Source: Rhyzopertha dominica (lineage: Eukaryota > Arthropoda > Insecta > Coleoptera > Bostrichidae). Taken from it: a stretch of 64,000 nt of DNA. Positions 34,013 to 46,400 of this stretch are shown piece after piece. A program made the position numbers and the translations under genes. Position 1 is the stretch's first letter, and the number at the start of each line of letters is the position of its first letter. Below the pieces are notes generated by a model that saw only the letters and a program-made list of their open reading frames with translations, did no database searches and had not been told where the DNA came from. Location of the stretch: assembly GCA_025024175.1 (NCBI GenBank), contig QCXZ01000045.1, positions 3,288,649 to 3,352,648 of the forward strand, given 5' to 3'.

Positions 34013-34960
34013 TACGCTATTTTAGCTGCTGACGTAGATGTCGGCCATTTTACTGCGGTAGGTCAAAGTCCTGGATCAAAACAAACCGAGTTGCCATAAC
34101 ATGCGTAACGGAGCTCAGTGTTGGGTGCAATTTTGTAGCTTTAAAAGCATATTTAGAAGTGTTACTGTGTATATTTGAGTAGCTTACTCTCTTTCGTTTT
34201 ACTTCATAAGTATTACAAACAGAAATTACATGTAGTTTAGAACCCGGGTCAAAACAAACCAAGTTGTCATCACGTGCATGGGAGTTCGGCGTTTGGTGCA
34301 TTTTCTAGTGTTAAAAGATTATTTTAAAGTGTTAGTGTTTATGTTTGAATAGCCTACACTGCTTCGATTTACTTAGCAAGTATATTACAAATTGAAATTA
34401 CATTTAGTTACAATTTAGGTATTGTTGAAAAGCTTAACCTACAATATGTGTGGGTGTAGAGCATTACATCTTACATGTACCAGAAAATGGTAACGTTCTA
34501 TCCATGGATTTTCTCGTTATAATGAGAGATAAACGTATAAACTTTACAGCACTTATTTTAGATGGTTTTTCAACAATAGATTTCAACTTAAGATAATTTC
34601 GGTTTGGTAATATTTAATGAATAATAAAAAGGCATGTAAACCACTCAAAAAATACACAGTAACATTTCAAATTATTGATTTAAACTGTAACTTTGCTCTG
34701 AACATTGCGTGTTACTGTGTATTTTTTTTGTGGTTTAACAATACATTGTAATTTCGGTTTGTAATATTTGCTAAGTCAAGTGAAGGAGTGTAAGCTACTC
34801 AAGATACACACACAGTAACACTAAAATATTCTTTAACCACAAAAAATTGCACTAAAGACTGAACTCCCTTATGCAAGTTATGACAGCTTGGTTTGTTTTG
34901 ATCCGGGATTTTGACGTTCCGCAGCAAAATGGCCGACATCTATGTCACACTAAGCGTATA
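34013..34960. mobile_element. Foldback element, about 950 bp, with multi-unit arms
   Basis: It begins TATACGCT and ends AGCGTATA. Inside both ends lies GATGTCGGCCATTTT or its reverse complement, then a sequence around GGATCAAAACAAACC. In the left arm a unit of about 180 bp is present twice in tandem (about 34070-34245 and 34246-34430, each starting near CAAAACAAACC). On the right, inverted versions occupy about 34590-34935. TA-flanked ends fit a Tc1/mariner-type MITE or foldback element. No protein is encoded. Confidence 0.7.
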
Positions 34961-35269
34961 ATGGATATTATAATTTTCTTGGAAAACACTGCGACAGTCA
35001 AATTAAAACAAAAGAAACTGATATATCTCTAAAATTGTTTACGTTTGAAATACCTTATCAAAAACTAAAATTGAGTGACAAATTAAAAATGTGATAATAT
35101 ACAGGGTATTCTACATAACAGCGAAGCTAGTATCAACTTCCAGTATAAGCGGAAGTTATACAAGATTAACAACATTTTTTTCTAAATAAATCACCTGAAA
35201 CAACATATATTTTTAAAACGCCACAGAAGTAGACACGGATTCCTTTTTGTGAGGTAACTATATTAACAC

Positions 35270-36170
35270 TATAGCTCTTTAAATACCAAGAGACAAAATA
35301 AACGAAATTTTAAATTTGTTTAATAGTTATCACCCAAAATTACAATTTACCATAGAGACAGAAAAGAAAAACACAATTAACTATCTAGACCTTACACTAA
35401 TTAAAAAAGATAACAAAATTCTCACAAAATGGTATTCAAAACCAACTGCATCGGGAAGACTACTAAATTACAATTCTAACCACCCCTACAGACAAAAAAT
35501 AGCTGTCCTAAACAACACCATACAACGAATAATAAAATTAACTAGTCCAGAACTTAGAATTGAAACTTTACATGCCACTGCTAAAATACTAAAAAATAAC
35601 AACTACCCCACTAAATTAATAAGTAACTCAATAAAACAACAAACAGAAAAACTATACAATAGTATTCAATACGAAAAACAAGAAAAAAACACAAACATGA
35701 CATACTTAACCTTACCATATATACCACCACTCACTCAAAAAATAAAAAACCTACTAAAACCACATAACTTCCAAATTACATATAAACCAATTAACACAAT
35801 TAAACAATTCTACACACCGTTAAAAACAAAAATACCAAAAGAAACAAGAATACACACAATATACAGTATAAAATGTAAAGAATGTAACAAGCAATATATA
35901 GGACAGGCAGGACAATACTTAAAAAACAGACTACAACAACATAAAAATGATAACAACTACACANCTTTAAAAAAACATCAAGAACAAACTGACCACACTT
36001 TTGACTTTGATAATACCAAAATTATTACTACGGAATAACATAAACAAAAAATACAATTTTTAGAAATGATACATATTCAAAAAAACTAAACACATATGTA
36101 AACGACAGGACTGACACACAAGGACTAAGTAATACCTACTATACCGTCATTTAAACACACCCTCTCACCG
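35270..36170 (+). pseudogene. PLE remnant: linker and GIY-YIG endonuclease, best preserved
   Basis: A 240-residue open block starts after PRDKINEILN. It contains FNSYHPKLQFTIE, NYLDLTLI, SNHPYRQK, a long helical linker, then the GIY-YIG region with KCKECNKQYIGQAGQYLKNRLQQHKND and DHTFDFDNTKI (one N at 35964). A stop truncates the tail near 36038, and decayed tail sequence continues to about 36170. The reverse-transcriptase catalytic part is absent, so it is 5'-truncated, as usual after incomplete reverse transcription. A hammerhead-like tail motif follows at 36295. The nuclease normally nicks the target for the element's own insertion. Confidence 0.85.
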
Positions 36171-36294
36171 TCACATTTACCATCCACCATGATAGCAAAG
36201 GAACAAACTTGAAGGTACATTTTATATTAATATCAAAATTGTAAATGTCATATTGATTTTCATAATAATTTGTCAATCTACAAAATAAAAATAT

Positions 36295-36327
36295 TCGACA
36301 AAGACCTAAATTATAGGTCGAAACGTC
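36295..36327 (+). ncRNA. PLE-type hammerhead, core decayed
   Basis: AAGACCTAAATTATAGGTC forms a perfect 5-bp stem II, followed by GAAACGTC, the very short stem III and cleavage site typical of PLE hammerheads. The upstream core reads TCGACAA where CTGATGA is expected, the differences being transitions. It lies about 260 bp after the PLE frame, as expected for a PLE terminal repeat. Inactive as it stands. Confidence 0.6.
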
Positions 36328-36786
36328 ATATTATTAGAAAAAAGTGTCTTTAATTTATAAAAATAAGGAGCCAGAACCTACAAATAAATACAATAAGAAA
36401 AATTAACACAAAAGGACTCCACAAAATAAACATCAAAATCTCTATAGAGCACGATAGTATCAAGTCATGATTGAAGATTGAAGATTGAAAAGGAATCAAT
36501 ATTTTGTTGTCATTAATATAACGAAAAACTTGAGCTGTTGATAGAATAGGCAAAATGCTAAGAAGTCTAAAATTATTATTTTATTTATTACTATAGTTTC
36601 CTACATTATGGCAATTTTTAGAACTATTGAAATATAGATATCCGTTTAAAGAAACATAAATATGCAACAAAACTGCAGCAGATAAATAGACATGAAAAAA
36701 AATGTACCTGAGGAAAAATATTATATTATAAATAAAATAGTAAGCGAATTCATAGAAATTGTATGATATCCTAGTAACTGCATGTT

Positions 36787-36910
36787 GTTTTCCGGGCTGG
36801 TTCCCACGTTGGTTGCTGAAACTGTTTCGGAGCTACTTCTCAGGAAGACACCGTCATGAGTGTCGAAACGTCAAGGTCAAATAACCAACGTGGGAATAAG
36901 CCCGGAAAAC
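36787..36910 (+). ncRNA. Hammerhead-like motif enclosed by a 28-bp inverted repeat
   Basis: GTTTTCCGGGCT...CCCACGTTGGTT (36787-36814) pairs with 36883-36910, with two mismatches. Between them are GACAC (36847-36851) and GTGTC (36860-36864) as stem II, then GAAA and CGTC (36865-36872). CTT before the core can pair with AAG after the cleavage site. The CTGATGA box is replaced by CTCAGGA, so cleavage is doubtful. The whole has the layout of a type I hammerhead with a long stem I, plausibly a lone PLE terminal repeat. Confidence 0.55.
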
Positions 36911-39285
36911 TATCATGTCTTCGACAACAACCACGGAAGCCTTCAAACCAACTGCAATACTGTTTTGGAGACCAATTCTGTAGTTCTACGTTTGACTTGG
37001 TCTCTTTCAGTCGTTTACGATTACGTTTGAACGTTTCGGTATTAATATCTTTTCAGATAAAATATATTATATTTTATAGGTATTTGAAACTTCAATACGT
37101 TTTGTTGCTTTAAAAACAATTATCTTTCTTTTATTAATTTATTCATTCTGATACATTAAATAACACAGCTTCAGCATTAAACATTAAACACTACAACCAA
37201 CCAATAATATTTGTATGTTATTTGAATCCAAACGCATCACGTTAATAAAATATTTTTCAGTACAAACGCATAGTAGAAATCATAAACAAATGATAAATTA
37301 TGTAGATGTGTTTAACAAACCTTATTTTACTGTTAAATTAATGAGGAGTTCTGACATAAAAAAAACAAAACAAATGAGGAAAAAAGAAAGCATACCGGAC
37401 CTAAGTTTACCTATTATTTTAACTTACGACAAAATTGAAACTATATAATATGAAATTATGCAATCTTCGAAATATTACTATAATTATAATAAAACAGTCT
37501 AGTTTAGAACTTCCATTTTGCATTACTTTAGCGCCAGGCATTCGGCCATATTTCTTGTAGTATTTTCACACTGGTTGTAACTGTTAATTTGTATCCAAAA
37601 AATCGTAATTAAGGCACTTCATTACTTCTGTAAGTCTGCTAAAACAATAATTTAAAAACAGAATAATCTTAGCAACAGATAGAATTAGGTGCATTATTTT
37701 GTTAAAATATCGTTATGATCTTAATATTACATATTTTGTTACCTAAAGCCTTATTTATAACGGAAGTAACAGTAACATTATTTTCGAACAGCTTTCGTAA
37801 AGCTTCACTTTTTGGTGGTGTTGTAAACGATGGTTGATATAACTCAAATAACGCCAACAATTATATAATATATATAGAAAAGCAAATTTTGATGAAGGTT
37901 TTTAGTAACAAATATAAGATTGAAAAAATATATTGATGATATTACAATTCTTGTTAAGGGTTTATAAGGTTTGCCAAGACTCGCAAATATTTATTTGTTT
38001 AAAATTAATTGCATAATTACTACTTAAATTGATTTTGACCCCAAACGTAGTTTCCATAAATAAACCAAAATGCCGATGTCTAGAGTCCAATCCTAATATG
38101 AAAATGAAGCTGTGCTATAAAGATAAGCTACCATTTACAAGTATGACGTAGTGATGAAGTAATAGCGATTAATACCATAGATGCAAATAATAGCAAGTGT
38201 CAATCACAGCTACACTTGAAAGAAATAATTGTGGCGATGACTCAGTGAACCAAAAAAGAATTTTGTACTCATCGACCAGACTGCGAGTTATTAAGAAGAT
38301 TCCTGGAATAATATATGATATGGGTCCAAAGATAGTTAAAAACGACTATTCATTCATACATACGATACCTGAAGTAATAAAAAATACGCCAATATTCTTC
38401 CATTCATTGATTGTATCATGAGGATGAGCAGACTATTTCCAACACGTTAACCAACTATACCTTGAGAAAGCAAAAATTACAGACTGTCGTAATGCACTGA
38501 ACCTTGTGGTAACTACACAGTTGATTATTCTACCTCGGTTTTACACTTCCTTTTCATTAGAGATGTATACAGTCTAAAGCTATTTATTTCAACTAACAAA
38601 CGTTAACTACAATATAAGTAAGGCACAGCTGTACAAAAAGGTCTGTTGTATATAACCATCATCAATTTGTTTAATTTCGTATCCATACTTTCAATTTCAT
38701 ATATTTGTTCGATCAAGGTTGGTTCCAAACAAAGATGTCCTTTCGGTTCCCTTTGTACAGGATAATAACGTTCAAGGATATCAAAGCCATATAACATCTG
38801 TTCGAAATAGAAAGATGATTGATTTCGGCACTGTGGCGATACTAAGTGAAAACAAAGAAAAAATGACATGCAGATTGGAATAATAATGATTTGGCCTTGG
38901 TGACCACCAATACTCTCACAAAAAAAATGATGAATATCTTCATGTAAAGGATTTCATAGGTCGAGATCTAAAGGATCAATTAAAAGAGCAAATACAGCAA
39001 AATTTGTTTCGAGCGTTAATGATGAGATTAAGTCATCGAAATGTTAACCAACCGAAGCATTATCAAATATTGATATAATACTTATTCGAGAACAAACATA
39101 AAGACAAGATAAGAATACAGAACAACGTTCAATATGTACGTTCATCTCAAAAATGGGTATTAATTAGGTACATTAAAGAAGACAGTATTAAGTTTTAGAA
39201 TATTGATTTCTGGGGTGTACACAAATTAATTCATATGTTAACAATTCATTTTTAAAACGTAGTAAAATTATATATATTGTAATAT
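36911..39285. other. Unassigned AT-rich DNA
   Basis: No recognised protein, RNA or repeat. Several short open frames have no family resemblance or splice context. Confidence 0.35.
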
Positions 39286-39998
39286 CTACAAAAGCTTCAA
39301 ATTCGGGGGATTTCGACCTAATGTTATCCAATACGTACAGTACAAACGAAATCAAACTCTCACATTAGTCAACTTGAAAAAGCTTTATTTATCACTAAAG
39401 ATGAGTCAAAAACTTACAAAATTTACAATGCGGTTAGTCCAAGAATCTATGGAAATCCAAAGATTTACAAACCAAATACACCGTTAAGTCCAATAGTTTC
39501 AAGTATTAATAGTCCTACCTCAAAACTGGCAAAATTGTTATGTGATATTTTAACAAACACTTATAATACAAACAACAAGTATTACATAAAAGATACTTTC
39601 ACTGTCGCAGAAGAAGTTAGAGAAATGCAGGTACCACCAAATCATAAATTTATTTGGAAACTACCAAATACACCGCAGTAAAAGTGGTAGACAATGTTTG
39701 GGATAGGATAGATGCATTTTTCATGTGCTTAAGATTACAACAAAAACTAAAAGAAAACAGCTATTTATTGAAATGGTAACGTTTATATTAGAAAATAACT
39801 ATTTCAGTTTTGCGAATATTTTTTATAAACAACAAATAGGATGTGCAATGGGGTCTACCCTGAGTCTAATACTTCCACAGTACGTTATGGACGACTTGCT
39901 GGATACTTGTTTTCCAAAGTTACCTTTCAATTTAATATTTATTAAAAAATTCGTTGGCGATTTAATCCCCCGAATTTGAAGTTTTTGTAGATAATCAA
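39286..39998 (+). pseudogene. PLE reverse-transcriptase remnant with inverted 5' junction
   Basis: On the + strand, NPKIYKPNTPLSPIVSSIN, SPTSKLAKLL and YYIKDTF (about 39460-39600) are early PLE reverse-transcriptase motifs. Further on, GCAMGSTLSLILPQYVMDDL and FIKKFVGDL (39840-39965) give the palm, with the catalytic VDD changed to VGD. A 30-bp segment encoding PEFEVFVD at 39968-39998 occurs inverted at 39286-39311, at the left edge of the remnant. Stops and the altered active site show it is dead. The GIY-YIG part is absent. Confidence 0.75.
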
Positions 39999-40704
39999 TT
40001 GTGCGACCGCTATTTTCAACAAATAAATTTTAATTTATGGTTTACTTATTTATAGAACTGATAGATCAAGACAGGTCAAGAGTTCAGTAGGATGGATATA
40101 TTACGATTTTGTACATCATTTAAAAGCGTATCTAATTACTTTGTCACACAACACTATATAGTAATTCTTAAGTAGGTTAATCTTGACGACTAATTACAAA
40201 AATTCAGCCGTTTTACAATGCTTTAAACATAAAATTCAGTTTATAATAAGAAAATAGAAGCTGTTATTTTGAATATACTCGTAAAAGTGTATTTGAAATG
40301 CTTTAAGACACTATTTACTTTTGATTTTAGAATTTTAATCCAAAACATAGTCCGCTGTATATTTATAAGCTGAAATCTGCATTATGCACATTAACTATTA
40401 CAAAGTGATTATGTAGTAGATGCGTAAACAAGGGGGGTAAAGAGGATAATTAGCCCCCATCCCAAGACAAAATTGAACTGATAAGTTAGACAATTTAATT
40501 GGTCATACTGTCAGAGTGGTAATATTGGTTGGCTGTTTTGAAATTTGAATTTGAATTTGACATGTCTTTTAATATAAATTCGTATACAATTTTCGATAAT
40601 TATAAAAGAATAATGTTAAAATAACTGTCATCGTATAATCTCAAATTTGCTGTAAGTAAACACCATTGCATTTATTAATAGTGGGTAACTTAAAGAAATT
40701 GTCT
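39999..40704. other. Unassigned DNA downstream of PLE remnant
   Basis: No coding feature; it separates the PLE reverse-transcriptase scrap from the hammerhead at 40725. Confidence 0.35.
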
Positions 40705-40724
40705 TGTATTATATTGTAGTAGTT

Positions 40725-40756
40725 CTGATGAAGATCTAAAATAAAATCGAAAGCTC
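40725..40756 (+). ncRNA. PLE-type hammerhead ribozyme with intact core
   Basis: CTGATGA (40725-40731), an extra A, stem II GAT...ATC with a ten-base loop, GAAA (40749-40752) and GCTC, so stem III is only A-U and G-C with no loop before cleavage-site C40756. This minimal stem III is characteristic of Penelope hammerheads. Stem I is weak (GTT against GAC). The core bases are complete, unlike the other PLE motifs here. Activity would probably need a dimer, as known for hammerheads with such a short stem III. Confidence 0.65.
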
Positions 40757-41639
40757 GACGTTGGAGAAAAGAGTGTTCTTAGTTGAATAATAAAAGGTTG
40801 AATAACCCCAAAATATAAAAAGGTAATTCCAACTACGACCGCTACTATCTTGAATTAATAATTAGAAACATGTAATATATGTATATACATGCAGTATATA
40901 ACTAAAGTTTAATTCACTTCAAAAATATTTTTCTTAGAGAAGAATTAATTATTAATAATTCCACTTGAAGAAATATGGATCAGTTTTCAATTTTTAGTAT
41001 TTAGCTAATATTAACGCACTTCGTTATTTGATTGAAAATCTCTACATTGTGATATACCAGTTTACACCATTTCTATTCATGCCATTTGATCAAGATCTGG
41101 GAGAGCAAGAATCAGTTAGGGAAAAAATTAATTTTTGGAAGCAGTTAATAGGTAAAAGCGCACTTCATAAGCTTCGTTAATGATCATGGAAGCATGTGTA
41201 ACAAACAACAACTTAGCTGCTGAAGACATTTACACATTTACAACAAATTGAATAAAATAAACAAGCCAGGCAGATAACGGAAGTCGAGGAATCAGTAGGA
41301 CAGGAAAAAAAATCATGAAAATATGGGACACAGAGATAACAGAAATCCTGGAAGAGAAGTTCAGTACGTGAGAGAAACTAAGATAAAAGCTAGAACAAAA
41401 ACCTGGACCGGTTTTGTATACATGTATAATAATCAGAAGTTCGGAACAAAATTTCTAAATTAGTTAATGGTTTCTGAACCATTTTAATTTCAAATTAACT
41501 AACAGTTATAAAAAAGCATTTCTCTATGTAAATTGCTTAAATTATCTGGTCTATATTATCTTGAATAGTTTCTTCCAAGGTTCATCTGAGCATATGTTTC
41601 GTCTGCGATTTGTAGTTTTCTTCTTATTTGTCTTGCAAG
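40757..41639. other. Unassigned DNA
   Basis: No recognised feature. Confidence 0.3.
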
Positions 41640-42340
41640 GTGTTTGTGTTGCGGTTGGTAATGTTCTCAATGTATATTTGGTAGTTTCAGTCTTGCTGGA
41701 TTTTTTTTCTTGTATATACACTTGTCTAGATACACGGAACTACTTTACTGGAACGACAATCACAATAACAATGTAAAATCAAGAACGTAGCGCTAGAACA
41801 CTTTATGAACTTAAAATCTTAAAATTTAAAATAATTGTTTGGTTCCTGCTTATGTTGCTGTTTCTTGATGGTAAGTCGATACTTGAGTGATTTCGTATGC
41901 GCTTAACCATTAGCTTGTTGGATCTCTAGATGAGATGATATTACTCCACCGTAATTTTTCTCGTCTTGTGTATTACTTTCTTTTCCTTTCTATACATTGG
42001 AGCTTCTTTAGGAATTTTTTGTGGCTGGACTTCTTTCCATGTTTTCCTGGTTTCTGTACAGTGCTTTCTTACTTACTGCTTCTTTCTGCTCTTGTCACTA
42101 TGATTTCTTCTTTCAGCTTTTCTTGGGTGGCTTTTGTATTCTTGTTGGGTAGTGTTCTCCCCGTACATTTGGTGACTCAATGTGCTTCGAAGGCGGCTGC
42201 CGTATCCCGAGATTTTCTGTATCATAATTGTGTGATTCCTTGTATACACTTTTTTTTAGACNCACNGAACTACATCACTGTTACAACACCAACAATATCC
42301 ACAACACAAGAACCTAACACTAGAACATATTAGGAAGAGA
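41640..42340. repeat. Pair of diverged direct repeats, about 170-190 bp
   Basis: 41640-41800 and 42145-42335 align through GGTAATGTTCTC / GGTAGTGTTCTC, CTTGTATA-CACTT, GACACGGAACTAC-like and CTAGAACA blocks. The second copy has an insertion and two N bases. The frames across them are hydrophobic because of T-richness and do not resemble a known protein. They could be terminal parts of an unrecognised element. Confidence 0.35.
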
Positions 42341-43209
42341 TCTAAGACTTAATAGCAATTATTTGGTGTGTTACCGATCGTGAACTAACCACAAGCTGTA
42401 TTAATATTTGGGCTTATATACGTTGCCAGCATATTCCATTTTCCTTATATATCTATCTTATTGTTTTCTTTCGTTGATTCGTTGTTATTGTAAGAGATTA
42501 TTTTGTTTGTTTTTTTTCTGAAAGAACGCCTGAAAAGACGAAAGTAGTTTTTATTATTTTTCTGGTTAGTTGTTCGTTCTACTTGTTCCTACTACGGTAT
42601 GTATTTGTTTTTTGGGTATTGTTATAAAAAACGAATTGATGATGACATCATCGTTCAAAAACAGCTCAACATTTTGTATAAAATGTTTATGTCAAACGAC
42701 AATTTAAAAATGTAAAGAACCTGTTTGAGCGTTTTTCCTAAAAACATTACACAACTAGTTTATGAATTTAGTTACAATCTTTATGATCACTCTGTTTTAT
42801 GATGAACTGAAAAAACCCAAGCACCATGTGGTTATCTAGAAACTAACTACATAAAAATTGGTATTCGTAAAGAATATTCACGACAAATGTACGAAACTGA
42901 CTCGGTTAAATCTCACTAACCTAAGACAATTAGACTTGCGTTAGAACAACAATGGGAACCACGCAATTCATCATAACCACAGACAAACCACAAACAGATC
43001 GTTTTTTGTTTTGTTTTCCAGCACGTTTCTCAAATTAAACCGAAATTCCGCAAAAGCATTTGCATATTACGCAAGAACGTCCGCGTGTGGATCAAAACAC
43101 CAAAAAAACGAATGTCGCACGATCTGAAAAAAAAACGCATCATCATTGATAACAGACGCCAAAACACGGAATCCCCGAAGAAGCGGCCGGCAACGAGGAA
43201 TGCGGATAG
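42341..43209. other. Upstream flank of the Reg-5-like gene
   Basis: No coding sequence. Base composition becomes richer in CpG from about 43080, approaching the promoter. Confidence 0.35.
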
Positions 43210-43262
43210 TGACGTCATGGGCTGCTATAAAACTAATGAAAACAACTGGACGGAGAACAGTT
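43210..43262 (+). promoter_or_regulatory. Core promoter with CRE palindrome and TATA box
   Basis: TGACGTCA, the full cAMP-response-element palindrome, is at 43210-43217. CTATAAAA follows, with TATAAAA at 43226-43232. AACAGTTCG near 43256-43264 is a plausible initiator about 28 bp after the TATA box. The start codon at 43344 would then have a leader of about 85 nt. CRE sites bind CREB/ATF bZIP factors. Function is inferred from the motifs and position only. Confidence 0.6.
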
Positions 43263-43343
43263 CGAAACTGATCGGACGCGCGTTCGCAGCGTATAATTTT
43301 TGCGATTTGAAAAAAGTGCGATTTTGTAAAACAATCAGTCGAG

Positions 43344-43445
43344 ATGAAGGCGACGGCAGCAGTAATTTTGTGTGTTAGTGCCCTGGTTGGTCAGGCGATA
43401 TCTTCCTCCATACCTATGTGGGAATACCTCACCAAAGACGAAAAG
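43344..43445 (+). CDS. Reg-5: Exon 1 (coding part) of the Reg-5-like gene
   Basis: Starts at ATG 43344 after GTCGAG, encodes 34 residues including the signal peptide, and ends with AAG before the strong donor GTAAGT (phase 0). The upstream in-frame region lies in the 5' leader after the TATA box. Confidence 0.85.
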
Positions 43446-46400
43446 GTAAGTTGTCGAAGTATTTTCGTTTCATCGTGAGATTTTTGAAAGAAAAAAAGAC
43501 GCCGTTCCTAGTAGAACGTTTTGCTATTCTATTCTAGTTTACAAATACTTGTCATTTATATTTGCAAAAGTAGATAGTTACGAAGTTTTTGTGTCCAACT
43601 CACTTCGTCAGCTTTTGTAGTTTCCTTGTAAAAATATTTACGCTACAAAAGTAATTAAAAAATATAAATACGATTTAGATAATTTAGTTTTACAAGACGC
43701 TGAATACTAGAAATAGAACTGCATGAAAATAACTTCCACTAAATCAATATTCCAAATGTATCCATTCAAAAAATGCAAACAGCTGCTAAAAGAATATTAT
43801 AGCATAAGTACACATTTTATAAATTCCTCATATCAAACATTATAAAATGCAAACACGCTAGTTTAAAATATCCCAAGCTACATAACATATACAAAAAATA
43901 TTCCATAATCTCATTAAAAAGCATGTGCTCTGAATGAAATAATAAAATAAATTTTTGATGATGACTTAAGAATATTATACAGCAATTTATTGCAAAGGGC
44001 ACGCGCCTTATAAGACGGCAAACATCATCAACTCGACAATATGCAATGTGGTTTTGATAGAGACTCTGCTACAGTACTCTGCTGCTAGAGAAAATGTTGC
44101 ATGCGGAACTGAGTCTAAAAAAAGAGACGATGCATGTTGGGTCCCAAGTTCCAAAAATGCTAACGGCGCTGCGGAGAAACATTAGCGATCGTTAGTCGAG
44201 ATCTCGATGAATATAAGCGAGAACGAATCAGGAAGAACTTAATTTTCGAAATTAAATATAATGATCTATTTGATAAAAAGCTTTATAAAAATTAATATAC
44301 AAGGTGTCTTATTCTGTGACTGTAGGTGTCTACAAAATCATTTATTTGTTGATAAAACCTAAATTATATCTAATTTAATAAAAGATAGTGATAAAAATGA
44401 CCCAGGAATCAAAGATTTATTGAGAAAACAAAAAATGTTCATTGGCAATAACATAATCTCCTACAAATTACGCCCCATACGTTGATTGACTGTCGACAGT
44501 TTCACTAAAATTGAGATTTTGGGGACAGTATTAATGGAGATGCGTCTGTTGACAGAACAATTTTTATGGGACGTTTTCATCACTGAACAGAACGTAATTG
44601 AAAAAGTGCGGCTTCCTTCTAATTGCATTAATAGTCCATTCACAAAATTGCATTCTTAGGACATAGTCTTCTTCGGGCAGTTCTTGTAGGAGTTGTATGT
44701 GGTATTATGGGTGCCATTTATTGTTATTCGTAATTCTCCAAAAACTAAATTATGTTGGGCCTTTTTTATGCCCTAACGAATGACGAAAACCGCATATCGC
44801 TATCTTTATTCATCATTTTTTAGTATGGTGAGAACGACAAATTAAAAAAAAAACATCAGGCGGCCTAACTATAGGAAATATTTCATCATTTCCACAGAGA
44901 ATTCGAAAATGCAATTGGGAACTGGGACGCCCAATATAAATGAAAATATTTTTAGGTTATAGAGCTTTAAAAATAAGATAGAGTTTGAATTTTTTCCTAA
45001 AACATTGAAAAATGTCGCACTGAGACACAAATTTTATGTTGAAATATTATAAGGAACTGTGTCGGTTTGAATTGTTTCTCTTAGGTATACATATATATGC
45101 CAAAATAATGGATGATATTGCTAGTAGCCTTATTCCAATTGCATAAGACATTGCAGTTTTAGAATTTTAGTTTAGTGAGGACATCAAAAATCTTTTGTTT
45201 GTTCGTAGCGCTTTATATCAGATGGAAATAAATGTGAAAAGTGTTTCAAGTCTAATACATATGAATGAAAATTTTTAAAAGAAACGACGCAATAAAAATT
45301 TAAGAACGGAAACGCTACGATTATTTTCGGCTGACTATATCAAAGCACATTATACGAATTCTTTTTTCATATTCCAAGCAAGTTTGATGATTTCGTGGTC
45401 ATTCAGTGAATCTCCTCGTGTAAACTGCGTGGTTTAAATTTAACTCGACTTTTGGCGAAAGCAAACATCAGGACTAACAACCGAAACGCCCGTTTCACAC
45501 CCATTACCGTGCAAATTCGCGCTTGCCCATGCGAAAAGAAGAATGCACACGCAGATGCCTGCGAAAGTAGGCTAACAGTTTTCGTCCGTCGTTGACCGTC
45601 AAGTCTTTTTCCCTTCACTTGAAAAACGACGTTGTTCTTCTTTCGTGGGTTGTAAATGTCATGCTGGGCAATGAATTTTTCCTCTGGACGACTTTCTCGC
45701 GTCGGCGTAACAAAATAGAAATGCTAATGGCTCTGGACTGGTTGAGAACGACGACATGGTTATTAGATTTGGAAACGTGTGGAACTTTCGATTTTCAAGT
45801 ACGGTTAGTTGCAGCTATATGATAAAACAGGTCACTAACAAGTAAAGCAGAATCCATACAAAACCCCAATTTTTTGCAATTAATTAAAGACTTGAGGCTC
45901 CAGTACGTTACATCTTACAAGGTGTATTGACAAAAAGTTAGTTTGGAGTATAACATGATTTATCTGCTTTCTCGATTTACCTCACGGTAAAAAGCTGCAA
46001 AATGTGGCAAAAAGTCGATCAATAATAAAGTGTTTAATGAAGCATATGTGGTCTGTCATATCTCGGTAACCTCCCTCATATTAATGACAGAGTCCTGTTG
46101 CCATAACAATGCATTTTGACTTTTCAGAAGTGTTATTAAAAAGTTTCACATCAAAAGGTTATATTTATATTTTTATGAACAAATTTAATTATTGAGCTAC
46201 CATAAAGTATCTGCACCTAAAAGGGTTATGATGTATATGGTCAATACGTTTCATGATGCTGGCCCATTTTCATGCCATCGTCTTGGATTGCTTCTCTTTT
46301 AAAAGGAAATTTTTCATTCAAGACGATTAGAAGCCTGGGAGAGCTATTTCTATGTCAACCCCAGAAAACAGCGATGCAGTCCATTACATGATATTATTAT

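Noticed and set aside
41561..42333. Hydrophobic frames of 71 and 132 codons as membrane-protein genes
   Set aside because: They arise in T-rich DNA within a diverged direct repeat, resemble no family and have no splice or promoter context.
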